Source: Mya arenaria (lineage: Eukaryota > Mollusca > Bivalvia > Myida > Myidae). Taken from it: 64,000 bases of DNA. Positions 22,968 through 35,485 of this stretch are shown one piece after another. Location: the NCBI RefSeq assembly GCF_026914265.1, contig NC_069136.1, positions 54,725,658 to 54,789,657 on the forward strand. Direction: 5' to 3'. A model generated the notes under the pieces. It saw only the letters and a program-made list of their open reading frames with translations. It did not search any database and had not been told where the DNA came from. Position 1 is the stretch's first letter; the number at the start of each line of letters is the position of its first letter. Both the position numbers and the translations under genes were made by a program.

Positions 22968-25900
22968 ATGGAGGAAAGGAAACCGAAATTTACATTTCGC
23001 CTGTCTGAAGGCAAGAAGTTTAGCACTTTAGAAGACAAAGACAATAAAGAGTTGCTGAAAAAATGGTTAATTTCTTTATATTTCGTTATGAAATGTGTTT
23101 CCCTATTAAAGAACGTCTTCTGAATGTTAATTGTATGTGTATTTTTCGCATTTTCCTTTACCTTGTTGCAACACGTTTCTGGTCATGCTTACCGCAGACA
23201 TGTTTTATGTATAATCTGTCGACGGTACATGTGATTATGAACAATTTAACAATCTTGATTGAAAACCTGAGTAGCAAGCAACTACGAAACTCTATCAATG
23301 CATGGGATAAGTAATTCCTATCCTTAAATAGTAGATGATCAATACATGATTCTTCTAATTTGCCATATCAAAAATCTTTAAAAAATCAGTCCACGTACAA
23401 TTATTAGGACTAGGTCACGCCTACAGATTCATTCCTGAATCAAATGATAGTATTGCAATGTGCAAGACCAAAGACACAACAGATTAACCCTGAAGGGGTC
23501 CACTGGTGTCATATATATATAGACCCTAAACCTCCAAACAGAGAACTGGATATGCCAATTTGCATATTACCAACTAAGTACACCAACATACTATGACCAC
23601 ACTTCGGCCTACAGCGGAAGGTTACTCTATGAATGCACTTCCGCCAACAGCGGAACATTACATTACTTTCGCCTCTGATAAGACTTGTCTTGGTCTGGGA
23701 AACTCTTGGGTAAGGTGATATGTTTGGGGTTTAGATATTCTTAGAAACAACAGATGACCGTTCACTAGCTTTATTCATTATAGTATATCTTCCGGAACTC
23801 CCAGTATCATAGTACATGCACATACATATAGAGTGGCTACTGAGAACACAACATATGGCAACTCCAATCTGGCACGTCTTCATCCCACCACTGCCACTAT
23901 TTGTAAGGTGCGAGACCAAAGACACAACAGATCCCTTCAGAGAAAAGCATGCTCAACTCTGAAGGGGTCGACTGGTCTTATATATATATATATTGACCCT
24001 AAATGTCCACACAGAGAACAAGATATGCCAATTGTTACAGTATAAAGAGTATGCCCTATCGTGAGCATCAGCTAGGTCCAGACTTAAAATATTCTTTATT
24101 TACCCTCCAATGACCAGGTGTATTAAGGATGGGACAGTCTGTATAAAAAATTTTTTATATATATTTGATAGATAGCTCCTAACCTAGCATGCTTCAAAAT
24201 GTTGCAAGTCGGATCATTATGTTCAAGATCACATGTATGCAATCACAACAAATCTCAATCCTTGTTCCAAACAATAGAGTGTATTTCTTTGTTTTTGTTT
24301 ATGCATTTAATTTTCATATCAGAATGGTTCTCTGTAGACAGAGCTCTTACCGTACAAATAGTACCTTGTGAATAAATTATAACGATATTTGAATATACAT
24401 TAGCAACTTAATGCATGTATGATAAAAAAAATCTGTTTTCAGGTCGATGCAAGGAAACCTGATAGCGCAGATGTACACCTTTGACCAGGCATTCCAAGTG
24501 TACCAGAAGGAGGAGTTTGTCTTGGTAAATCCAGTCCAGTCATCTTGCCATAAAACATGATATAAATGGTTTAACTTCATCATCTTGTTGCCTTAATGTA
24601 AGACTCAATATTTGCATACCCCTGGTATACGCATTTTTTAAGTTAATGCACTAGGGCTATATCCTTGTTTTTTTACTAAACCATGGACACAGTTTTCATG
24701 TGTTTAGTACTTTCAAAACCCTGCATTAAAGATTCTCAAGTGAAATAGAAAGTTTAATATTTTGGGATTGCCTGTTACTTGTAGAGAAACAATTTGTGGT
24801 GTTGTCATTATCTGTGTTCTCATTAGGGTTGACCTTAGCGTTTTGCAAATATTTAAATGATGGGCAATCTGCATAACTTGAAAAATGATGAAGATGTTTT
24901 TTACACATGAGATTTAGAACAACAAGAGTTGGCATGTGTGTACCAATTCCTATAACTCTGACTTAAATATATATTGAGTGATAACAATTGAAGGTAATGA
25001 TCAATTTCTTTGTATCATCAGAGGCGCTAGTTTATAAACAGCTTAGATTGACACTAAAGGGGCAAAATATAGTTTTACACGATATAGATGTACTAAAGAC
25101 ATACCGGTATAAATTTATGTGAGTTTATAGAAATGCATTTAAATTAATATGTTTTTTTGTGCATCTATTAATTAAGTGTAAAACTATATTGTCCCCCATT
25201 TAAACATAAAAGTAAAGTCTGCCTGTTTAAATTGGATTACAGTATATAATAATTTGGCCAATTAGACCTCCCAGATTTTTTTCCATAGATTAAGATCAAT
25301 CTAAGATGCATACAGAATAATTCAATATGGACCCTGGTCTTGTTAAATTTTCATAAATATGGAGGCAAGAATAAATAATGAAAATTTCACAAAAGAAAGT
25401 AATATATTTAAAAAGGTTATGTTGGTGACTATGAACACACAAAATGATTTTCTTTAATTGACAGGATTTAATGAGAGACCCAAATGTGCTGTCAACGCTG
25501 CTCGTCGCTAGTAGAGATGGGACACCCAGGATGCTAAGTAAGTTCCTGTTTCAACTCCATGTAATTATGTAAAAATAATTCAAAGTGAGAATCACCCATT
25601 TCTGATTTCTTTACTATAAACTAAAACAGATATAGACGTTTGAAATTATTTTGGGCTTGATTGTTTTAACCAGTTACTCACTGAGGACTTTTTATAAGCC
25701 TCAATTGCAGCTTGAAAACAAGTTCAAAATGTCTCTGATCAACATGTACATGTTCTAATTACTTTGAAAAAAATAATTGTTGTAGAAAGAAAATTTTCTC
25801 ATTGCGAGAAATATCTGAACATTTAACTTTTTTTTTAGTTATCCTATTTGAAACTTGTTTCATATGACCCCTCGTGTTTGTTTACATCTCTGTTTTTAAA

Positions 25901-28900
25901 TTATTATCCCCCACCGAATCGAAGGTTTCGGGAGGGGGATATTGTTTTGGCGTTGTCTGTCATTCTGTCCGTCATTCCGTTTATCTGTCCGGAACCATAT
26001 CTTGGTAGGCATTGATCAAAACATGTTCATACTTGGTCAGAATGTTCCCCTTGATGAAATCTCGACCACTTGTAAAAGTGGGTCACATGGGGTCAGAAAC
26101 TAGGTCACTAGGTCAAATCTTAGAAAAATCTTTGGAACAAACTAGAGGCATTATACATGGTCAAATATTACTGAAACTTAATCAAAATGTTTTCCTTGAT
26201 GAACTCTTGGTCGTATATAAAACTGGGTCACATATGGTCGAAAATTAGGTCACTAGGTCAAATCTTAATAAAATCTTGTCAGGAACCATATCATGGTTAT
26301 GATTGGTCACATTTTGTTTAAACTTGGTCTTGATGAACCCCTTAATGAAATATGGACCGCTTGTAAAAGTTGGTCACATGGGATCAAAAACTAGGTCACT
26401 AGCTCAAATCTTAGAAAAATCTTTGGAACACATTAGAGGCATTATGTATGGTTTAATATTCATGAAAGGTGATCAGAATGTTCTCCTTGATGAACTCTTT
26501 GTCATGTTTAAAACTGGGTGACATGTGATAAAAAAAATAGAAAACTGGGTGACATGTGATAAAAAATTAGGTCACTAGGTCAAATCTTACAAAAATCTTG
26601 TCCGAAACCATTTCATGGAAAAGATTGGTCGGATTATGTCTTTTTCTTCAAATAATTGCAAACAAATCCAAACTTATATCCAAAGTTCATAACGGTTGAT
26701 TTCTCTGCACCCATATTACATGTTAATATAGGAATATTCCACCTACTTTTCATTTCCAATCCATGAACTTTGCCTAATCAGGAGGGGGATATCAATTCAA
26801 CAAATTTGCTCGTTTAAGATTGTAAAGACAGGTTAAAGCTCACTCCTGAATCTGTATCCCGGGTAGAAACCAGAACCGGTGTCATTAAAGCAACAACCTC
26901 TTGGTTGAGATGCAGACACTAATACCACTAGACCACTCTCTATACGTCATTCATCTCTTTTTTTTCAGACACATCTCCTGAGTCTGTCTCTGTAGAATCG
27001 GTTCCCTGCTCGGTATTGTCCATGACGTTCTTTGACCGATTGTATGGGCCAATTGTTCGCGACTCCGGACATCTCATAAAGTGCTTTGATGAGTTCTTTG
27101 AGGATTTCACCATCTCTGATGAACTTAGGAAGGTATGATCAGTTAACAGAATAAAAAGACCATGTTTTTTGCTTTTGCCCTTACAATGGCAAATTGCATA
27201 TTAAAAATTTAATCAGGTGATTAAGACTTCAGACTTATGATATCTGTTTCGTACAAGCCATGTAGGTTTAAGGATACTTTAAATTTTATTTTATCATTAA
27301 AAACAAGCAAATATCGTAAAAGCCATGATAGATTAAGTGTTTGCCTTGGATGCAGAAGATCACAGCCTCTATACCTTGACTGTGTCATACCAAACAGAAT
27401 TAGAAAATCTTGTCTTCATTGCCTAGAGCTATGTATATACTGGGAAACTCGGTACGTTATTCTAGTTGAACCATGAAAAGTTGCTTACCATATATCGGTG
27501 ATGTAAGCATAGGTCTTACTATAAATTAGATTATATTATTAAAGAGCTAGGGTATTGCAAGTGTGTCTCCTTGTGTCCCAGTCACTTTTACTTCCTCTCT
27601 TTAAATTGGTATAAAACAATTTTCATTTCCAATTACCTTCAAGAAGTTATTGAATGAGGAGTCAAACCATAGGGACCTGTTCAGTGTCTATAATTATTTC
27701 ATCTATACCTCTCTACGTATTTTGAGCAAAGAGTTGGACCACTACGAACTGATGAGTGTCTATAACTATTTCATCTATAATTTTCCGGGTATATTACTAT
27801 TTTTTCTACATCTTTATCCCTGCAGATGTTTTTGAGCGAAGAGTCAGACCACTGCGACCTTTACAGTGATACGGAGAAGGAGGAGTTCCTGTTTCGCCTG
27901 TTCATGCACGTGTGTCTTGGGGGACAGATCTGCCAATATGAGGATACCCTGGAGCCCTACCTCAATCTCGTCAAGGCCCTATACAAGGACTTAATCAGGC
28001 AAGCAATTTGACACCACTTAGGCCTTATAAGGCAATTACTGTAAAGTTCTTTGACAACATCACCAAGTCCTATACAAGGACATTAACAGGCGAGGACCAT
28101 TAAATTCTACCTCAACAAGGCACTGTTCAACGACTTATAAGTACAGTCGAACCTCGTTGGTTCGAAGTCGCTTGGCTCGAATTCCTGGTTGGCTCAAACT
28201 AGAAATTAGACCGATTTATTTATACTGAAGGTAAACAATTTGGCTTGGCTCAAATTTTTCGAGGCTCAAGGTATTTTCGCTGGTCCCAGGGAGTTGGAGT
28301 CATCGGGGTTCGAATGTACCTCAAATTTCTACCAATATATTTTAAAGTTAAAGTAGAACTTAATGGTATTTTCCTAATTAAGTCATCATACAAGAAACTG
28401 AAATAATTACTTATTTTCTTTTACAGTGACTTAATTAGGAAAATACTGTTAAGTTCTAATTTAAAGTTAGACTCTTAGAACACAAGGACTTTGAACAAGC
28501 AGTAAAACACAAGAGTAATTAAATTCTAATAAAGCTTCTGATACTCAAGGTGTTATGATATACGTATTTCTTGTTGCTTTCTAACATGTATTTGTCCTAT
28601 GTTTCACAGTGTGTGTATTTTTCTTTCAGTGTCCAAAAGAATGCTGAGACAAAAGAACTAAACATTATATCCAGTGTGTTCAAAATCACGGCTTCAGTGA
28701 GTAAAGTTATCTTACATATATCAATTTTGATCAATCATGACAAAAAAAATCATTAAAGATATAGTCATATACTTAACTTACTAATGTATTGTCCACCCAA
28801 TATTGGGGAACATGGTTTTGTGGGTAACAATCAAAACTGTGGTTCTAAGGTGAAGAGGATGACATCTGAACTATTGCCCAAGGCTGTAATACCATTAGGG

Positions 28901-29407
28901 AAATAGTTCAAGGACAAGGTCATACTATGAGAGAAAAAGGTCAAGGTCACAATATAAGAACCACAGTTCAAGGTCAAGTTGGCACAGTTAGTCGATACAG
29001 TTATGTTTTTGTACAATGATTGCTTATCTCAAAATGAAGGTTGCATTAAAATTTTAGAAGGTAAAGGCAATTAACATGCCACTTTAAATCGGATTACGAC
29101 TTCCATCAATAATTATATACCTACTTTGTAATCAAAATGATATATTGAATTCAAGTCAATGTATTGTGGAAGACAATGTTTTTGAATAAAAATCAACGGT
29201 CATTTCAACTAAGAATATAATTATAATGAAATGTTTATTATTTAATGTTAACATTGATTTCTTCCTCTATTTCAGGACAAAGATGACGATGTGTTTTACC
29301 CGAGTTCGAAATCTCATATTCAGAACTTTTCATACCTGGTCGTGGATCCATTAAAACGCCATGTGATTGTGTTATCCCACCAGTTTGGAGGTGGCATATT
29401 TTCATGA
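22968..29407 (+). CDS. CFAP300: Cilia- and flagella-associated protein 300, complete in seven exons
   Basis: Exons: 22968-23065, 24443-24524, 25465-25537, 26969-27132, 27826-27998, 28630-28696, 29276-29407; sum 789 nt, 262 aa, against about 267 in human CFAP300 (C11orf70). Recognised by conserved stretches: FDQAFQVYQKEEFV, DPNVLSTLL, MTFFDRLYGPIVRDSGHLIK, ISDELRK, EEFLFRLFMHVCLGGQICQY, ISSVFKIT, FSYLVVDPLKRHV. The protein is a cytoplasmic and ciliary factor needed to assemble outer and inner dynein arms; human loss causes primary ciliary dyskinesia (established). Junction phases are consistent throughout. Intron 5 has a GC donor (AG|GCAAGC) joined to TTCTTTCAG; reading on instead would stop after three codons. 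The ATG at 22968 is the first in its frame. Introns hold repeats, and exon 5 is flanked by decayed copies of its own edges. Confidence 0.95.
23455..24035. repeat. Two direct copies of a roughly 100-bp unit in CFAP300 intron 1
   Basis: Copies at about 23460-23560 and 23908-24030 share AAGACACAACAGAT, CTGAAGGGGTC(C/G)ACTGGT and a (TA)n tract followed by GACCCTAAA, then GATATGCCAATT. Their nature is unknown, possibly a dispersed element. Confidence 0.6.
25907..26795. repeat. Mollusc-type dispersed repeat with internal tandem units, CFAP300 intron 3
   Basis: Opens with TATCCCCCACCGAATCGAAG, a GTCTGTCATTCTGTCCGTC run, then about five imperfect units of about 145 bp sharing GGTCACTAGGTCAAATCTTA and CTTGATGAA(A/C)TC, and closes with GGAGGGGGATAT, the complement of the opening. 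The ends thus form an inverted repeat around a tandem core. The short plus-strand frames inside come from the repeat, not from genes. Confidence 0.75.
26850..26943 (-). mobile_element. tRNA-derived SINE-like fragment
   Basis: On the minus strand, GTGGTCTAGTGGTATTAGTG resembles an RNA polymerase III A box, and GGTTCTGGTTTC about 50 bases on resembles a B box. No complete cloverleaf is formed, so it is not called a tRNA gene. Intronic in CFAP300. Confidence 0.45.
27645..28140 (+). pseudogene. Decayed copies of the edges of CFAP300 exon 5 on both sides of it
   Basis: Upstream, the 5' edge of exon 5 (GAAGAGTCAGACCACTGCGA at 27838) recurs as GAGGAGTCAAACCATAGGGA (27656) and AAAGAGTTGGACCACTACGA (27728), 72 bp apart, each followed by AGTGTCTATAA(T/C)TATTTCATC. 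Downstream, the 3' edge with its donor (CCTATACAAGGACTTAATCAGGC) recurs as CCTATACAAGGACATTAACAGGC (about 28068) and more weakly near 28110-28137. The true exon 27826-27998 lies between. The upstream copies have no good acceptor. Confidence 0.65.
28144..28316. mobile_element. 173-bp miniature inverted-repeat element, Tc1/mariner (pogo) type
   Basis: Ends CAGTCGAACCTCGTTGG and, inverted, CATTCGAACCCCGATGA, flanked by TA on both sides (28142-28143 and 28317-28318). TTCGAA and GGCTCAA words fill the interior. The end sequence and TA target fit pogo/Tigger-type miniature elements. Lies in CFAP300 intron 5. Confidence 0.75.
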
Positions 29408-31473
29408 TATACCATTAACTATACTATGTATTTATTTATGAACCCTTTAAAGCAGAAATAGGTCTCAAATTTCTAGTTCTAAATGGGCAGATTTTGTCAT
29501 CCTGTGAAATGAATTTGAATGTTAAATCATATTTAAGTGTACCCATGACCTTTCTAAGATGTCACACTTTTGGTGCCGCCATTCTATTTTTATTTGTAGG
29601 AAGATATGACATCATTTTAGCTGCTCACATCATATTAACTTTAAGACCCCATTTTTCCTTGTTGGGTTTCTTATTGAACAATAACAATAATTGAACAATA
29701 ACAATAAAAGTTTAACAAGAAGACTCTGAAAGTGTCAAGACAGGATTAACGAGATTAGAGAGATGATATTTTTATGTGATTACAATCAACTTATAAATGG
29801 TGCAGATAGTTTTTTTTTGTTTATAGATTATAAGATCTTTCTTGTTCTAATTTTAAAATCTTTATAACAATACTTTATTACATTTTTCCACTCAAAATAG
29901 AAACATACTAGCGGCAGTTGGCTATAAAATGGCCTAGTATTAATATTTTATGTTTGGTTGATGTTGACTTCTTTACTGTTGGAACAAACATAGGAGGCTC
30001 TATGTTTTAAAGCCTTCAGTTTTCTGTGTAATAAACTTTAAATACAAACTTCTTTTGTTTTTTAAGTTTTATGTATATTATATACATGCATGTTTGTATT
30101 ATGATGGAGGTTATTGTCCTTTTCAAGGCCAATTTTACAATGAAAACAAAGATTCCAGCTTGCAAGTGATTAAACATAACATTACATTACAAAAACTAAG
30201 CCTGGCTGTTTGATTGGACTATTAAGATTAGATGGCCAATACAATCACTTAGATATTGCCTGGTTAAGATCAATGTATACATATGCTTTTTGGACACTGT
30301 CCCTGTGGTGAAATGTTTCATGCTAAATGGTTTATGTAAATAGAGGAATGAGCATATGGATACCACTTTGTCCATCTGTCTGCCTCCTTTTAGTGTTTGC
30401 TCCATAAACTCTTGAACCAGTTAAATGCAAATTTAAACTTTTTGTTATATGTAAGCTTGTGAATATTATATTAATCACTCTCAATGGCAGGATGTTATGT
30501 GAGATTCTGGTCTTGTGTTTCGGGATAAAACAGAGTACCCAGGGGAAAATTCTGCTTGTTCAGTTTTGTGACCATAATCTGTACTCGCATGCGCCCACAT
30601 GGCCTAGAATTGAAAGGTGTACGATAACTGGGCAATCACAGAAAGGGTTTTTAAATTAGTTAAACTCGAACAAATATTCACCACATGGGTGAACATCGTT
30701 AGATGAAAGGATCATAAAATATCACTTATAACCTCACTCTCTCAGACCTCAGCATGGTCCCACCATGTTGCTTCAAGGGTGATGCCAGCTTTGGTACCTC
30801 AATGATCAGTTAGCCTTTCCATTTATCTGCTGCAAAGCTCTAAAACATTTGCAAGTTATTTGAAATAACTTAGCATTAATGTTCACCACATTAATCCAAC
30901 GCTCGGAGCTTATGTTCAACCCCAGTCAATTCAATGCAAACCTTTTGCGTATTCTTCAAATGCTAAAAGAATTCAATAATTTTATGGAATATTTGTTCAC
31001 CATTTATGTCAGGTATTGTGAAAGACTGATCTGTTTTAATATGATAAGACATGGATTTAAGAGCTAAGTTATTTCAATGTATATTTCAATTACACTAGAT
31101 TTTATTATGAAATTTATTGAACATCTTTAATGATATTTTTAGCTAAAAATGACATGTCTGAATGCATGAACTATATAATCCTGAACTTTCGAATTTGATT
31201 TAACCAACAATTGGCCCATGATCAAATTTATATAATGAATATGTGTGAATACAATTATCTTTGACGAACAATTAAGTGATTAAACAAATGCTCACATCAT
31301 AAGGCAACAGCTTGATTATAATTCAGTATTCCAATCTGGATATTATATTATGTTTATGAGAATTATATATTTGTTCTGATCAGGGCAGGTAATGATTTTC
31401 ATATTCAAAATACTTAAATAAATAAACTTAATTTAGGAAAGAGACTTAAGCTAGTAAAGACTGAGGGTATGTT
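29408..31473. other. 3' flank of CFAP300, no further gene seen
   Basis: AATAAA occurs at 29703-29708 and again near 30030, possible poly(A) signals for CFAP300. Otherwise AT-rich sequence without recognisable coding content; open frames here are short and lack domains. Confidence 0.5.
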
Positions 31474-32685
31474 AAACAAGAGCTGTCACAGAGACAGCGC
31501 ACTCGGCTATTCGGCCGCTTTTTAGTGTAAGGATTGAAAAGATTTGGCTAAACATGCATGGATCACTGTAAAATTAGATTTCAATGCAATACATGATGTA
31601 TTTGCTGGGATATTAACATAAATGTGATTACATGCAAAATTTTAACCAGAATTTCAAAGTCCAATAATAAAGGGCCATTATTAGCATTTGGGTTGGGTGG
31701 TTGAGTATCATTGTATCAAATCTCAATGCAATACATCAAGTAGTTCCTGAGATATTAACCTATGTGTGCTAACATGCAAAACCTTAACCAGAATTTCTAA
31801 GTCAAATAATAAAGACCCATAATTAGCATTTGTTTTCAAAAAAATGTTATCTTACTTCATTAATTTAGTAGGTTAGATAGTTGGGAATACATCTCTAAAG
31901 TTTCAATGCAATACAATGTTGTAAAGATACAGCTGTACTGCTTAACATAGACGTTCTCAGCCAAGTGCCCATCTGTCACTGGGTGTTTCGCCTCTTATCT
32001 CGGTACACCCTCTAATTGGCGGGGCAGGTAGTAGTGATCAGTCACTACCTCGTCTATGTTGGCTTCAAAGTCGGTTCACTGCGTCATAGCCAGAGCCAAC
32101 TGGACACCCTCTCTGCAGCTCTCCCAAGAGCGTGGACGGCGGTCTTTCTGACTCGTCCCTTGATGCCCACAGCTCCAAGCATTTTCCACACTGATTGTGA
32201 TGGAAAGCCTCTGCATTCAACTTCCACTGGGAAGAGCCACGTCTTCCAACCCCTTTCTCTACATGTGTCTACCAAGTCTTGGTATTTTCCCTTCTTCAGT
32301 TTGTATGCCTCCTCACATCTCTCTTCCCAGGGTACTGTTAGCTCCACCAGTATAAAAAGCTGATTAACTGGGGGCAAGATATATTTGCTGAGATTTTGAC
32401 TTAAATGTGGTTACATGCAAATCCTTAACCAGAATTTCTAAGTCAAATAATAAAGGCCAATTATTTGCATTAAATTCAAATAAGTGTTATCTTACTTCAT
32501 TTATTTAGTAGGATAGATAGTTGGGAATACATATCCAAAGTTTCAATTCAATAAATGATGTGTTTACTGAGATAATGACTTAAAGGTGCTTACATGCAAA
32601 ACCTTAACCAAGGTGTGACGCCCATGCCGACGCTTGAGTGAGTAGTATAGCTCTCCTTATTCCTTGAATAGTCGAGCTAAAAAAA
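31474..32685. repeat. Dispersed bivalve-type repeat with internal units and a nested insertion
   Basis: Starts ACAAGAGCTGTCACAGAG and ACTCGGCTATTCGG, runs through imperfect units of roughly 150-190 bp (ATGCAAAACCTTAACCAGAA, AATAATAAAGG, TTTCAATGCAATACATGATG), and ends GACGCTTGAGTGAGTAGTAT and GAATAGTCGAGCT. The start and end carry related inverted words (CTCGGCTATTCGG and its degenerate complement). The series is interrupted at about 31955-32375 by unrelated sequence. Confidence 0.7.
31955..32377 (-). pseudogene. Retroelement-type ORF fragment nested in the repeat
   Basis: A minus-strand frame (32377-32084) encodes 97 residues with LVELTVPWEERCEEAYKLKK, KYQDLV, FPVEVECRGF, and RKTAVHALGRAAERVSSWLWL-like segments. 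I recognise this pattern as a C-terminal segment found in many uncharacterised, reverse-transcriptase-linked proteins of invertebrates, but cannot name the family with certainty. Higher G+C than its surroundings and an abrupt break in the host repeat show it was inserted. Confidence 0.5.
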
Positions 32686-33485
32686 CAGGGTTTTTTTCAA
32701 GATAAAAATGTAATGCTCAAGATTAATTATACCTGTACTTTATGAAGAATGGGTTAGAATGTCTGCTAGTCGAAATTGGTAGATAACTTTTTCCATGCAC
32801 TAATAAAAAAAATAATTCTGGCTTAAAAAGCTAACAGGGCGTCATACATGAAAGTGAAAATCGGTGAATAGAAAAATGCAGCTCACACATAAAGACATAC
32901 TTATTGTAAGAACATAAAATATAGCTTTAAGTAATACCTTTGGTTGCTCAGAGATATAGCCATTTAAATCATTATAAATGCTGTATTTTCCAAGGATATG
33001 TATAGGTATTCACCAATATGGCAAGACATACAAATAAATTTCAGCATGTGATGAGCTTTAATGTTCAAAATAAAAAAGAAATTGGCTTGAAAGGTTTGAA
33101 AATGGTTCCTTCATAACTGTACTCTTCAAGATAAAATTGAAGGTTGGGTTCACCCCACCGCCCCATATAACTAAGGAAATTACTTGATTAAGTTTACGGC
33201 AAAACAATATAAAATGCTTCTTATAATACTCCCATGTTCCTTGTCCTTTTTGAGGGTAAATCAAAAGGCACTTTATAAAACTCTGTAAAGAAGTTCACTG
33301 AAATTCTCTTGATTGTAAAGCTTAGAAGGGTTTTGTTTTATGGAGTTTCTATGGGATAGCCTTAAAAAGGTTGTGGAATGAATTTACTTAAAGTCACAAA
33401 AGACAAGTAAAGTAGTGACTGGTGTGTTCTTTAGAGTGCATCATTTTATAATGAATAAAAAGTCAATGCTATATTTATATGGACA
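32686..33485. other. No gene or clear repeat seen
   Basis: AT-rich sequence. A 68-codon minus-strand frame at 33058-33264 has no recognisable domain. Confidence 0.4.
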
Positions 33486-34075
33486 TTTTTTTTATGCCAA
33501 GGACAGGCCAGTCCTTTCAATATCTAAGACAGGACTGTCTTTTCAATATCAAGGACAAGCCTTTCTTTTTAATGTCAAGCACAAGCATGCCTAAATGTCA
33601 AGGACATGCTTGTCTTTAATTTCAAGGACATGTTTTTCTTTTCAATTTTCAAGGCCAGGCTTTTCTTTTCAATGTCAATGCGTTTTTGTTTTCTTTTCAA
33701 TGTTAAGGACAGGCTTGTTTTTCAATGTCAATGACGGGCTTGTTTTTCAATGTCAAGGACAGGCTTGCCTTTTAATTTCAAGGACATACTTGTTTGTTTT
33801 TTCAATGTGGAGGACAGGCTTTTCTTTTCAATGTCAATGGCATTTTTTTCTTTTCAATGTCAAAGACAGGCTTTTCAATTTAATGTCAAGGACAGGCATG
33901 TCTTATCAATGTCAAGGACAGGCTTGCCTTTTTAATGTCAAGGACGGACTTGCCTTTTAATTGTCAAGGACAGGTATTATTTTCAATGACAAGGACAGAC
34001 TTTTTAATGTCGTTTACAGGATTTTCTTTTTAAAGTCAAGAACAGGCCTGTCTATTCAATGTCATTGCCCATGTT
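33486..34075. repeat. Degenerate minisatellite, unit about 27-32 bp
   Basis: About 18-20 units of the form AATGTCAAGGACAGGCTTGTC followed by a T-rich stretch. Open plus-strand frames across it (MSRTGLSFQ-like) arise from the repeat and are not genes. Confidence 0.9.
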
Positions 34076-34894
34076 AACAACAACAATAACCTTCCTTTGG
34101 TATAATTGCAATTTTACATGCTGAGGAACCCAAATATGCTTTCTAAATTGCTGAAACAATTATAATAAAAAATTCAACATTTCATATCAGAACACATGTA
34201 TGTATTTGATACAAGTTACAAAATAACAATAAGATATAATCTCTTTATGTTTATTGGGCACTGAAAAAAACATATTGAAACATAAACAAACAATCTTAAT
34301 GACTTTGTGTGCACTTGAATATTTTAGCACAAGGACAACCTAGTCATAAACAGAAAGAAAATGCGTTGTTATTAACAAGAGCACAACCAATTTATATCTA
34401 CATTAAGTATGCGGGTATTTTTTATGTAGCAAACAGAGGACAAGCATGACAATGCATAATTGTGAGAACATTTCATCGATGTATTACATTACCACATTGG
34501 CAAATATCTAACAACATGGACTAGACAAACATTAAGATTCAAATCGGTTACACATTTTCTCAAAATAATATATAAGGACAACAGCACATGTTTGTTCCCA
34601 ATGATATTTGTTTAGTTACATTAAAACATGGCAAAAAAAGCTTATTGATAAATAATATGAAAACAGGGGACAAAACCCATGCTTGATTGTCAACAATTAC
34701 TCCAGATCCGTATTCAACGTAAATGCAGATATTTCAATACAAATAAAATACCATTTTATAACAAAGGCTAAAAAAGTAACATGTTATTTTAAAACAATGC
34801 TACTATTCCTCATATATCTGATTGTATTGTAACCCAGGATAGTAAAGATAACAAATGCTCATGTTAGCTATTTGTCAACATGAATTTTGGTCAA

Positions 34895-35485
34895 CTTTTT
34901 GGACACTTCAACTCATCAAGGGCCATAACTTTAGAGTGAATAATTTGATCTGGCTGTTGATAAAACTAGTGAGATATTATGCTGATTGACATTGTAACCT
35001 AGTTTGGTAACAATTGGATATTTAGATATTCTACAGGTATAAACAAGGAAAGAGTGAACTTGGTAAAATTTTGATTAATCAAGGGCTATAAGCTCCTAAG
35101 TGAATAATGTGAACTGGCTATTGATCAATCTCAGTCAAGGAATTATGTTCAGAAACATTTTGACCAAATTAGGAAAAGATTGGATGAAAAATGCTCAAGT
35201 AAGAGAGCATATACAGGGAATTTGTAAATTTGGGCTATAACTCCACAGCAAATATTGTAACCTGGGCTTTGATAAAACTTACAATTATGCTCAGAAACAT
35301 TGTAACCAAATTTGGAAAAGATTGGATAAGAAATGCTCAGTGAATTTGGACATATTTTGACTATTCAAGGGTCAATACACTTTACTTAATAAAGCGTTCT
35401 GACTGATGATCAAAGCCAGGTAAGGTATCATGCCAATAAACATTGTGACTGCGTTTGGTAAAGATTGGATGAAAAATTACTCAAG
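34895..35485. repeat. Tandem dispersed repeat, unit about 180-190 bp
   Basis: About three imperfect units with AAGGGC(C/T)ATAA, TGTAACC(A/T)A(A/G)TTTGG, AAAAGATTGGATGAAAAATGC and a GATAAAACT word. It belongs to a family with no coding content that I can see. Confidence 0.7.

Noticed and set aside
27991-28011. CFAP300 ending by read-through of exon 5 (stop at 28009-28011)
   Set aside because: The downstream exons 28630-28696 and 29276-29407 encode the conserved C-terminal part in correct phase, so the GC donor splice is the better model.
32016-32363. Plus-strand 115-codon frame
   Set aside because: It is the antisense shadow of the minus-strand retroelement fragment at 32084-32377.
33595-33960. 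121-codon open frame with MSRTG and FQCQGQA repeats
   Set aside because: It follows the 27-32 bp minisatellite; the repeat in another frame gives a similar open stretch, and there is no domain or start context.
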